The notes under the pieces were generated by a model, which searched no databases, was not told the DNA's origin, and saw only the letters and a program-made list of their open reading frames with translations. Made by a program: the position numbers and the translations under genes. Of a stretch of 64,000 bases of DNA, positions 1 through 20,400 are shown piece by piece. The stretch covers positions 13,408,446 to 13,472,445 of the forward strand of contig NC_133234.1 in the NCBI RefSeq assembly GCF_040436345.1, read 5' to 3'. The stretch is from Pagrus major. Taxonomy: Eukaryota; Chordata; Actinopteri; Spariformes; Sparidae. Position 1 is the first letter of the stretch. Each line of letters opens with the position of its first letter.

Positions 1-249
1 TATACATGTAGAAGTATTATAAACATCAGCTGCATCTTTGTATAAACAATCCGTTATATTTAGAGATTTATACATTTTCACTACATACATGTATTCAGTA
101 CATACACACGTTACATACTGAATATTATGGGTTGACCAATTATTGGCCTGGTCGATTAACAGATCTGATGTTCAGCATTTCTCTGATTATCAGAATCTGT
201 GTTTTTTGTCCAATATAAATAAATTAAAAAAATTTTTGGGCTCTGCTGC

Positions 250-440
250 AGAGTAACTAGTAACCAAAGTTATCAAATAAATGTAGTGTGGAAAAGAGTA
301 CAGTATTTGCCTCCAAAATGGAGTGGAGTGGTAATTCAAAGTAGCAGAACATGGAAATACTCAAGTAAGTAAAGTACAAGTCAGATTTGTACTTAAGTAT
401 AGTACTTGTTTAGATGTACTTAGTTACATTCCATCACTGC
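250..440. repeat. Teleost interspersed repeat, family A
   Basis: AT-rich sequence with repeated variants of 'agtactt' and 'actcaagta' that ends in 'cttagttacattcca'. A related copy in the opposite orientation lies at about 21655-21930, and fragments occur near 34270, 39760 and 40345-40515. Repetition within the window is direct evidence; assignment to a widespread fish family is from general knowledge. Confidence 0.6.
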
Positions 441-1139
441 TGCTATTTGACTATTGGTTGGTTAAAACTGCAGCGCCATGCTGTTTCAGGAGATTACTGA
501 GCCACATATTTGTGGCAAGCTTTTAAAGATGAACATCTCCACCAGAAGATAAATGGGAGAGCCACAGTTTCTCTCTTCATGTGCTTTGTTTACAACAACA
601 ACAATCTATAATATCACCTGCCGTATGCTTTACCAACCAATAAAGTCCTGCACAGGTTCAACAACAGAAAATAACAAACATGCTCATAATTTCACATTCT
701 GCACTTGTTAGTTGGAACCAATTTAAAACACTCGTCAGTCTCAGAGGAAAACATGAAATGGACCTCAGGACTCAGGTAGATATCTCCTGTTACTCTTCAG
801 CACTGTGCAGATCTCACTCTGCACATTTGTATCTCTTCATCTGTGGATCTGGCTATCTATAGCAGCAGTCCTCTCACTGTCTCACACACACACACAGACA
901 CACACAACCGCACGCACACCAAGGTTATTATAGTTAGTCTCCTTTTGTACTCACCCACAGTTTCTGAGTGCAACACCACTGTCATACATACAAATCCCAA
1001 ATTTGTAACAATCTGTCTGACGTAATGTAGATGCTAACTACAACTACATTACATCACAACAGTGTTACGTGATGAAAACTTGTATCTTGAAGTAAACATG
1101 TATGTAACTCTGCGATCCTACCACTGGTGGTGCAGCGAA

Positions 1140-1290
1140 AGTGGCCTTCTGGATGCCCCTATGGTAGCTAAAACATGTTAAAGTGCCCTTTAAGGTGAAA
1201 TGTATCACAACTTTCTGGTGCCCCCACAGATGGTGCCCTCTTTATTTTTTTCGCCCCTGCCCCTCAAACATCCTGAGTCCGCCACTGTGA
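1140..1290. repeat. Dispersed repeat ending in 'gagtccgccactg'
   Basis: The segment contains 'tggtgccctctttatttttttcgcccc' -like wording and ends 'ctgagtccgccactg'. The reverse complement of the same family begins at 49953 ('cagtggcggactcagga') and runs to about 50090, just downstream of the minus-strand PRY-SPRY gene. Two diverged copies in opposite orientation indicate an interspersed element. Confidence 0.55.
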
Positions 1291-2197
1291 TCCTAGCCTC
1301 TCACTAAACATAGTGCAGAAACAAGTGATGGGGGGGCGGAGTGGGCGAGACACAGACACCATTCACCCTATTACAAGACACTGTACCATCAAAATGATTG
1401 TGAAGCTGTTGTTTTAAGGTCAAAAAGTTACATAATGTTGCTTTAAATATGTGTTTTTGATGTTGACGTTGGACGCCTATGGCACGAATACGCCATATGA
1501 AGCAAAACATGGGACCAAATCTATGTTTTTAGACGATTTCTACTGCTGCCTGACTTCTGTTAGCGCGTGTGGGGCCACGTGTGTGCTCCATTACGTCTCG
1601 ATAAAACTGATAAGAACATTTACGTTGCGCTGACAACCCTCCTCTGTGACTACTGAGCTGTGTTTTACAATGTACAACAGATCCTATCTCACACTTATCA
1701 AACATGATGTCAATGCCGTATAGCTCCACATCTTCACACTCGCTAATCCCATTGTATCCCACAAAGCTGCTTTGATACTAACAGATACTTACATGTGTGT
1801 CTAGTCAGGGAAAACACTCCAGGCCCTGTAATTTTGGGGCCAAACCCACGGCGGATGACATAGCAAGTTATAATGAATGTTTGTGGCCCTGGGCGAGTGT
1901 GCATGTGTGTGTTTACGCGTGTAGGAGTACAATTTGAGAAGCCAGGTGGGTGCTTCTTTGTCATATTCTGAAGCCAGACTGTCCTTAAGAATACACTGTG
2001 TGAATGTGGCTTTAAAGTGGATTTATACACAGTGAGGGGCCCAATATGTATTTTTAAGTTCAGAGGCTGACTCAAATATGTCTGCCAGGAGAGGGAGGAG
2101 GAGGAGGGGGGGTGTCTTGTCACTGCACATTGGCAGAGACAGTGATTGGGACTCTGGTCGCAATGAAGTAGATTGGGACCAGAAATCCCTGGGGAGC

Positions 2198-2239
2198 GAG
2201 AGAGAGAGAGAGGGAGAGAGAGAGAGAGAGAGAGAGAGA
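2198..2239. repeat. GA microsatellite next to the acp4 promoter
   Basis: Near-perfect GA dinucleotide tract with one GGG interruption, ending about 22 bases before the TATA box at 2261. Tracts like this can act as GAGA-type promoter elements or simply vary in length; only the tract itself is seen. Confidence 0.85.
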
Positions 2240-2260
2240 CAGGAGGTCAGGTAGGAGGGA

Positions 2261-2267
2261 TATAAAA
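2261..2267 (+). promoter_or_regulatory. TATA box of acp4
   Basis: TATAAAA followed by GCGC. Transcription would start near 2290. A 5' UTR exon then plausibly runs to a GTAAGT donor at 2402 and joins an acceptor ending at 2684. The leader contains a 14-codon upstream ORF (2313-2357). The motif is seen; its use is inferred. Confidence 0.6.
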
Positions 2268-2722
2268 GCGCTCCCTCCTTTACTGGAACATGCACTTAAT
2301 GTCAATCTGGGTATGGCTGAAGACTTGGGATGCACAGCGGTCCGCTTCTGTCCGTAAGCCCTTTGACTGAAACTGCACAATGTGTGAACGAGTATGCTGA
2401 GGTAAGTGCATGTGTTTGTGACTAAATCTATTTTGACAGGACGTTTTGTTGTGCATGTGCTGTTTATGGCATCACGTCCATATATTGTTAATGCTGACAA
2501 GTGGACTGCGCTGCTGTGATATAGTATTTTTTTTTTGTTGAGAAAAACATGACCAAGCATGCATATTTTATGTCATATGACTTATTCAAAAGACACATTT
2601 TGCACAATTTGCCTCATTAAAATGTAGAAGTGTGTATCGTATCATGCTCACCGTGATTTTTATTTTCCCTCATGTGAGCAGCAGAGCTGTGTGAAGGAGG
2701 TACACATCGACAAACCCCAAAA

Positions 2723-11178
<8,456 letters not shown>

Positions 11179-11339
11179 CGCAGACGACTGTCACACGTGC
11201 CAAAATTCAGAAAGGTGCTTCACAGCTGTGAAAACAGCTCTAATGTTAACAATAATAATATGAAATGTATTTTATTATTTAGATTCTGATTTTGTGTGAA
11301 TGAGGTCTGTGAGCTCGACAGCATGCACATGAGAAGTTG

Positions 11340-11345
11340 AATAAA
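11340..11345 (+). terminator. Poly(A) signal of acp4
   Basis: AATAAA about 160 bases after the acp4 stop codon at 11176-11178. Cleavage would be expected near 11355-11370, which overlaps the expected 3' end of the convergent mybpc2 transcript. Confidence 0.7.
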
Positions 11346-11384
11346 ATCAAAATAGATAATTACGTATGGCAGGCATGACTACAT

Positions 11385-11390
11385 TTTATT
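11385..11390 (-). terminator. Poly(A) signal of mybpc2
   Basis: TTTATT on the plus strand is AATAAA on the minus strand, about 100 bases after the mybpc2 stop codon at 11491-11493. It lies only 40 bases from the acp4 poly(A) signal on the other strand. Confidence 0.65.
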
Positions 11391-11490
11391 TGAATCACTC
11401 TCAACAGTGTGTACGCTACATACATTGCTACATTCACTGTTCATTCACTGTTTGGTTCATATCATTTCACATTCTTTGCTGTTCGGTTTC

Positions 11491-14400
11491 TCACTTCTTG
11501 TCTGGGTCGGTGGCAACTGTGGGACAACAGGACAGATGATGAGTGTTAGGTTTTGTTGTAACAAGCTCAAATGTAAAGCCAAATATTGTATATGTAAGAA
11601 TCTTCTTCATATCCAAATTCAAACAATTTATTTCTGTGCAGCTGTCATTGTAAACACAATGAGCTTTTAGCTTTAAAGGGGCAATATGTAAGAATTTATT
11701 TTGAAAATCATTCAAAAGTTAAAGGTGCACTAGAATTAAAGTACTAGTAAGAATTGGCCACCTGTTCAATTCATACTCCAACATATAGGTGGCAGTATAT
11801 CGCACTTAGCCAACTGCCAACAGCTGCTAAGTGTATTCTGTTTATACATCCATGACTGTAGCTATTGTTAGCTTGTTAGCACAGATAGCTGTGTAGCTAG
11901 CCGGACAACTGGGGGAGTGTTGGTGTTTACAGCACTAGCACAGGAGCTTGGGAGGAAGAGGTTTTCAGGCCCGGGGCTAGATGGCTAGCATGCTAACGTC
12001 AGTAGATATCTCTGCGACATCATCATATTCTGCTGATAATTTTAGTACATTTTTGTATGTTTTAAACTAGAATTCTTTAATTTTTTATGTTGTTTGTTTA
12101 TGTATTGCATTGCAGAGATATCTGCTGAAGTTAGCATGCTAACCAGCTAGCCCTGGCCCATCCTGATCAAAAGCTGCAATGCCATCGGTGTAAACACTGT
12201 CACTTCCCTGGTCCCAAAGCTCCCAGTCTGAACTAAGGCTAACTGAGCCAACTAGCTAAGGGCAGCTACAGTTAGCAGCAGTTAGCAGTCACTCTGTTCA
12301 TTTGACAGGTGACCAGTTCTTACATATTGCACCTTAGTGTGCATTAGTGTGTGTCATGTAATCAAAACTTACCACCTAATAATCGTCTGTGTTTTGCACA
12401 ACAATAGAGACTCACCTCGCTCTCTAATTAACCTCCTCCTCCCCTCTGTTCTTACCTCGGATGCTCAGCTGGCACTCCACTTCGTCCTTGCCCAGGTCAT
12501 TGACAGCCATGCAGGAGTATTTGCCTCCGTCAAAGGTGCTTGGCCTGCGAATGTTTAGGGTCAACACTCCCTGGTTGTTCTGCATCAGGTACTTAGGATC
12601 CTCACCGATGATCATCTTGTTCTTCATCCAGACAATCTTAGGCTATGATGAAAAAAATCTTATTAACATATAAATGAGTAATAGATTATATAAAGTAGAT
12701 TTATTTTTTATTACTAAAGGTAAATCTGTGCCCAAGTCGCTCTTACAGACAACTTTAGACTTTCATTTCTTTATGACAACTGGCAGCTTCCACCAGTGAA
12801 TCATGCTCCACAGGCTACTTTAACATGCATGTTTACCCTGGGGAAGCCTCGGACGGCACAGCTGATAGCAGTGCTGTATCCGGCCACTACAGATCTGTCA
12901 ACCAGAGGCTGAGTAAACTTGGGCGAACAGGTAACGTCCTTCTCCTTGTAGGGGTTTCGTTTTAACTCCAGGCCTATGGAGAAGTGTGGGAGAGCAGGAA
13001 AATGTAGTCAACCCCCATAAATCAGAGCAGAAATGTGAAGTAAACTCGACATCTCCAGTCCTGTGTGGGAAAAAAATTCAAACACACACATATTGTACTG
13101 TACATAAGCATGTGCACACACCTGTCTTGGCAATGGTAGCCGTGTTCTTGCTTTGGCGCGGCTCCTCGCTCTTGCCGCAGAGGTTTTCACTGTAGACGCG
13201 GAACATGTATTCGTTGCCCATGATCAGATCTGAAGCCGTACAGTTTGGCCGTCTGTTGTGCTCATAAACAGTGAACCATTCCTGGAGGGAGAAAATTGGA
13301 GCTATTGCATTAAAAAGACAAAGATCACAAATGCACCAAACACTGGCTGGAGGTTATCTCAGCATTGTTGTCGAGCCTGCCGGACCTAAGTGGACATTTT
13401 GACAGGTTACTATTGGAACGATCTTGGTGTCAAACGCCACCCCTTCTCCCTCACTCACCTTCGTCTTCATGTCTGCCTTCTGGATGGTGTATCCAGTGAC
13501 CTCAGAGTTGCCATCATCCTTGGGGGGCTCCCACTCCAGTGCTGCATTGAAGCCCCAGATGTCTGTCACCCTCACGTTCACAGGAGGTCCAGGCTTTTCT
13601 GAACAGATCACACGTCAGATGTTCAGTACATTTCAGCTGTTAAACCGAGACACATTTCAGATACATTTCAGATTTTCTAACCCTGACCATAACAACATTA
13701 CATAGACATCATAACATCAAAATCTTCATATTCTGTTGATAATTTAGGTACATTTTTATATGTGTTTGTCAATTTTGCAATTTTGGACTGTTTTGCTTCC
13801 ATAACATGACATCTCTCAGGCTAGTGGAAATAAAATGTCCAAAATACACATTTAGGTTGTTTACTTAAGTTCAGATTTCTGTTCTGGAAAGTTCATTAGA
13901 TAATGCCTCATTAGCATATTAACCATACATTTTCAGAAAACTTGTAATGCAAAAAATAATTGTCTCAATGTATGTATCAGCTGTCAAAGTTTCATGATGA
14001 TGTCTCTGATAATGTCTTCCCTAATCACCTGGTGTCTTGCCTTAATAGCACTGGCACTGACACATATAGAAACAACATTAAAACACATGCAGCAATGGAT
14101 GTTTCCAGCTGCAGAGACGACCATACCAATGATCCTGATGTCAACAGTGGCTCTGTCCTCCATGTTCTCGATCTGTAGCACCAGCTCATATTTCCCAGAG
14201 TGATCTCTCTCTGCTGAACGGATGAAGAGGATGGTGTCTACGTTTGTGCTACGGACGTTGACCATCTTGGGGTCAACGGGTTGACCATCCTTGTACCAAG
14301 TTGCGATAGGGCGTGGCTTACCCTGCAAGACACAAAAATGATCCATTGGTCAGGGTAAAAGGGAACCGCTTCTCTCCAGTGATTGATGGCACAAGATGAA

Positions 14401-17400
14401 AAAAAAAATCTATTTAGTTTTCAAGTAGTAGATGATAACTTCTAATGTGTTAGCTGATGTAACTCTATTAAGGTCTTTGTAATAAACATTAGTAAATAGG
14501 TGATATGCCCTTGAAGGTCCTTTTAAGCTGCCTTTTGACACTATTATGTTAATGAGACATCATCAACACATTTAATGCTAGACTATAGGACATTTGTAAG
14601 CACTTATAATCCCCCTAAAACATCCACCTGTCCAGAGCTACCTGCCGAATTCATTCTTAAAAAAACAGGGGGCAGCATATAATTAGAGTAACCACTATCT
14701 GCTGCTAACTTTAGCTGCCATTAGCTAGTTAGCTCAGTTTGCAGTGCAGCTAGCGGTCCAGACTGTAAACTTGGAGCACCGGGGGAGAGTTGAAACACCT
14801 AACTTCAAAAGATATCTCTGCAAACTAGTACATAGACGTTATAATGTCAAAATTGTTATTTCTTCACATTCTGCTGATAATTTTAGTTAGTTTTTGAATA
14901 TTTTCAACTAAATTTCTTACATATTGCACCTTTAATAAGCATCTAATAAAAGACCTATAAGGACCTTATTACCTATCAACTAATGTTTATTACAAGGACC
15001 TTAATTTAAAGTGTTGCAAGGAATCTGCCCTTTTCTGACAGAGTGTCTCACTAAAGTTGGGTGGGTCATGAAAAGGGCAACCCATTACAATGAATGATAA
15101 GTGCAAAGGGGTTTATACAACTTTTCCCCATCTGCAGTAGTACTCCCCACCACCTGTAAATGGAGTTCCTCCTTTAAAGACATAATGCCTATATTTGTTA
15201 AAGTGTCTCACAGCACCCTCCCAAATGCCCAAATGTTCTTACAAAAACCCTCCAACATCTTTAAACATAATGGTGCACTCTGGTTTTCTTCCTACAGTTA
15301 TTTACTATTATATTATATATTGTAGCACACATTAACACAGCCTTTGTTTCTAACCTGGAAGGGGATGACCAGGTTGATCTTTTCTCCGACTTTCCTGATG
15401 TACTTTGTTCTCAGCTCACGTGGGAGGCGGATCTTAGGATATTCTGAAGCAGGAAAACACATCTCATTAAGTATTACACTATAAAAGAATCAGGCGCCTG
15501 TCTATATAAACCTAAACAAGCGCTATAGACGTTGACTCAAAATGCTTAAGTGCTCTAACTGAATATGACATGAAATATGTAAACATGTGCTCGTTGACTC
15601 ACGTCTGTCCACAGCGCCACCTGACTGACTCACCCATGATCTCACGGATGGTGACGGGCTGTGCCAGTCTAGCAGGAGGACTGCGTCCAGCGAGGTTTAC
15701 TGCCACCACCCTGAAGTCGATCTTCTCTCCCACGGGGAGGCCGCGCACCACATATCCCTGCCTCTCACAAAGCTCCTGGTTTGCCACCACCCACTCAGTG
15801 CCTGAAATAAAAGAGAAGTCCATGCAGTATATGACAGAGAGTGGGAATTGATTCTTAGTTATTGTGTTTTGCTATTGGGAGTCTGACCTGTGCCACTTTA
15901 GCTATTAAACAAATGCCCTTTAGTTATCATTTGTTTAAAGAATGCTGCTAAATTGTCCATAAATGTTCAAACTATTATATTGGAAACACAATGTTTGGCC
16001 TCATCACCTCCTTCCTTGCAGTATTCAATGACATAGCCATCCAGGCCCCCAGCTCCAATCCTCTCTGGGGCGAGCCACTTCAGGGTGCATGTGTTGTCCG
16101 TCACATCGTGCACCGACAGACGCGTTGGCTCGCTAGTTGGGGCTTAAGGGGTAGCAGAAAGAGAGAAATTCAAGAGAAGCAGTAGGTTGACCGGCACAAA
16201 GGGAAGAACAGGGAAAGATGGTGTTAAGATGGCTGTGGTACGTACCAATGGGCATGAAGGGTTTGGAGGTGATACTTGGCGGAGACATGCCGATGCTGTT
16301 GATGGCAAACACCCTCATCTCGTACAGAACGCCTTCAATCATCCTCTTAGCCTCATATGTGGTTGACTCGTATACATCAAAGTTGAGCTTTGTCCATCTG
16401 CTGGAGCCTTTCTTCTTCCTCTCCATGAGATAACCTGATAGAGGAGAACAGAGAACACATAAATATGAGTAGAATAATAATTTAAGACACACATAAACCC
16501 AAGCAATTACATTAATATTTTATATATCCAGACCATTAAACATGAAGTGGTTAAGAAAAAATCCATCCTTTACCTTTGAGCTGTGCACCGCCATCAAATA
16601 CGGGAGGGTCCCAAACGATAGTGGCAGTTTCCTCTCCCACTCCTGTGCATTTCACATTCTCAGGGGGGTCAGGCACATCTAAAATAAGATTACAGTTACT
16701 TTTAAAACACATAACACACATTTTAAAAAGTGTAGAGAAAATTGGTGACCTAAAGGAGCAATATTTAAGAATTTAAGAGTTGAAGAGTCAACATAATGTG
16801 AGTAAATAGCAGTTTTGACATTATAATGTCAATGTACTGTGTTGCAGAAATATATAATGAAGCATGCTAACCAGCTAGCTTGGTGTAAACATTAACACAC
16901 CCAATCCGAACCGATTGGTGCACAGCTAAATGAGCTAATGAGCTAGGGCAGCTACTGTGAGCAGCAGTTAGCGTTTACTCTGATGATATGCAACCATTTA
17001 TTTGTTCTGATTATGAATTTGACAGGTTGCCAATTCTTACATATTGCACCTTTAACTACATGTTATCTGCTGACAATATACCGAGATCTTCACTTACCCA
17101 CAATCTTCACAAACAGCATGGCCTTGTCCTCTCCAGCAGGGTTGGTAACACAGATGGTGTAGTTGCCCTCATCCTCCCTCTCTGCACTCTCTATGACGAA
17201 GCAGCTCAGGTCTTTCCTTGCCTCCACCCTCACACGGCCCTCAGTGTCTGAAACTGGCTAATTAACAGGAAATTGCAGCATCGGAGAAGCATGAATTACT
17301 TAGCACTAGTAACGCAAATTGCTGCTGTAACTGACTACACTGTAAAATCTGACAAAGTGACTTAGGAAAATAGGAAGCATGGAGCTGTCCCACTTGGGCA

Positions 17401-20400
17401 CAAACATATCCTGTTTCCAAAAAAAGGGCACTTTCTGACCATTAACATCAGGGACAGTCTCTTTCCCTGCATCCCTGTACCCCTAACTGCCTGTGGGCAC
17501 AAATAATCTCATTGCCTGGGTCGAATCTCAACAGAACAGCAGTTTTTTTCTGGTGATGTAGCATTTAACTGAAATGAGCCCAGTGAAAGAGACAAATAAG
17601 GAGAGGAGATAGTGCTAGTTAGCCTGCTGGCTTACCAAGATCATATACCATGAACATTTTTAACATGATTTCCTTCTTTCAAATTGTCATTCTCATGTCC
17701 ATACCTGATCTCCTTTTGACCAAACACAAGTGGGTGCTGGCTCTCCCGTGATCTCCACATCCAGACGGAGCTTGTTGCCCGCCACCACAATGATGGTGTT
17801 TTGGGAGACCATGTTTCCAGTGGTGTCCAGGTGGATCTTTGGAGGATCTGGTTAATGGGTAATGAGATAGAGAGAGAGAGAGTGTGTGTGGAAGTGGGTT
17901 TGGGATATGAACTATACACAAAAGAGTTATTTTTTTTATGAACTGAGGTGATTCACCTACCTTGTCTGGGCACATAGTCAATCTTGATTTCTGTTTTGAC
18001 AGAGAGAAAAAAAGTTATTTTATACAGGATGCTGATTATAAATGCTTTCATGATCGTACATTAGTAATCACTTTGTCTCTCTCACCCAAAAAGTTAAGTT
18101 TGGCAGAAAGTGACAGAGCGTATCCGTCAGGAACAAACGTGTAGTCTCCAGCATCCTCTGGCTTCACATTATCAATAATCAGCCGATGAAATCTGAAAAA
18201 AAGCAACAGAGAAGACGTGATGTGTTGAAAACATCTGCCTCATGAATCTAAAGACAATATGTAGACACATATAAATCTGTTCCTATATCCTTGTACCTTC
18301 CGATGTGAGTCATTTTGATGCGCTCGCTCGGCAAGACCTCCACTCCATCTTTGTACCACTTTCCTGTGACCTTGTCATCTGACACCTCACATTTGAACAA
18401 AGCCTGGTCTGTGGCCCTGACTGTCAGATCAGCAATGTCCTGCAACACCTCCAGTTGTTTTTCTAAATAAGACATTGGAAACCACAAGATCTCAGCTCAG
18501 GCAGGAGAGACAGTGTGTGTAGGTAGGGGGAGAGGGAGGAAAAGGTTCATGATGGCAACATCTTGACACCCGCTGCCATGGGCTGTTAGTTTGTTTGTAA
18601 AGGCGTTAAGCCCTCGGGCCAGCGGTTAAATTCAGCTGCATGCTCAGCACTGAACAGCCCACATTTCAATGACAGAAAACAAAGACTAAATACAGTAGAT
18701 CTATATAAAATATAGTCTGTACACTTGATTAGAATTCTCTCTTTAACTCATCTAAAATAAACAAATTCACAATTATTAATAGTTTACAAAGGTTTATAAA
18801 CTATTCAGTCATTCAAAAATGAAATAAAAACTCAGCAAGTATATAATATTTTTCAGTGGTACCTTCCACCTCCAGCTCTCCTTTGGTATGACCCCCATTT
18901 GTCCAAGCATGATACATTCCAATGTCGTCCAGCGTAGCCTCTGAGATGATGAGCGTGTGCTTCTTTCCGTCCTTCTTGATCCGAAACTTGGAATCCTTTT
19001 CTTTGTGCAGCTCTACATCCTCAAAGTACCTGGAAAAGAATATAAAATGAGCTTATCTCCTTGAAACACACTCACCACTAAATACAAAATAGTAACAGTG
19101 AGCCTGATTTGGATGAGAATTTACAGGAAATAATGTCATATTTCCACCATTCAGTGACTGCTAAAGATGCTTTGGAAAATACGAAAAGACTTTGCATTAA
19201 TCAAAGGGAAAACATTTACAGGATACTATCTTTTCATCTATATGAAGTCTTATGCAACGTTTGTGAATTTCTATTTTTCATTTTGAATTGTACTGATTAC
19301 TCCGAATACATGCTAACTGATATTAATTAATTTGCTCTTTCAACCTTAATTTACACTAATTATTACACTTTTGGGTCCTTCAACCCAAATACAGGAAGTT
19401 CCAGATCTCCTAAAACAAACAAATAGAACTGTACACAGTAGGGTACCCACTATGGGACCTTATTTCAGAAAAAAAAACACATATGGTAGTGAATGGAGAG
19501 AGACAAATCATTTTTTTTATCCTGTTTGAAAGTCGCAGTTTGTCATAAAACTATTCAATTACAACACAGGGAAACCCCACAAACCCAACAGTAGCGCAAG
19601 TGACGTCGACTCATTTAACGTTCACCAAAACCCATAACTGAAACCTTGTAGATCCGGTCCTGTACATTAGCTAGCTCACAGAACTGACCAGTTCTCCTTT
19701 GCAGCTGTCAATATGGCCAGACTTGTTGTGATTTTCAGACGATGCAGCTCGCTGAGCGGTTTAACAGAAAAATAAAAGGTATTTTACCGTCTTTACAACA
19801 AACTAACTTGCACCAGGATCTCTTGAATTGACAAACATCATTTGTGTAATTCATGGGACAAACAGGTTCAAAATATATTTGTCTCTCACCATTATTTGCT
19901 GTATGAAGTTTTTCCCGCAATAAGGTCCCATGGGGGCGGAAGGGGAGGAACTTTGCCTGTTTATACAGATATAGATAACGGTGTACCGCTCATCCCTACA
20001 ATCTAGGAGAACTAGATGGATGAATTAAAGACAATGCATCCTTTACTTTCAGAAAAAGGAGTGCAGGTACCTTAGTATACCAGTAAGCTAAATGCCAGTT
20101 AGGGTTAGAACCTTGAACCTTATACCAGATTATAAGAGTGGGATTTGATGCCTCCATATACTGTGGATGGCCTCAGCATAATCTAGGACTGAGTGAAAAA
20201 AAGATAGCTGTGCTTCCACAACATTATGACAACAGAAACTGTGGAAACTGGCTTAGTTATTAACTGTGGGATCAAAAGTCGCCAAGTTGATGCTGGTGAG
20301 TGTCTGAGGGCGGTTGGAAAAGTAGTTTGATCTCATGGCTTGTCATCAAATGTGACCTCCATAAATGTGTGACGTGAGAACCAAGTAACTTTATGAAACA

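Larger units (their letters stand above)
1..2260. other. Intergenic spacer upstream of acp4
   Basis: No exon with coding similarity and flanking splice sites was seen here on either strand. The stretch holds a fish interspersed repeat (about 250-440), a short CA-rich tract near 881-902, and a second repeat fragment (about 1140-1290). The last 60 bases before the acp4 TATA box are GA-rich. The open frames present are short and carry no recognisable domain. Confidence 0.6.

Noticed and set aside
2023-2560. Ser-Leu repeat frames on the minus strand
   Set aside because: They come from the GA tract and overlap the acp4 promoter and leader.
17641-17981. Open frames of 90-100 codons on the minus strand
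   Set aside because: They cover the mybpc2 C5 exon (17705-17847) in the wrong frames. The correct frame reads PPKIHLD and continues in phase with its neighbours.
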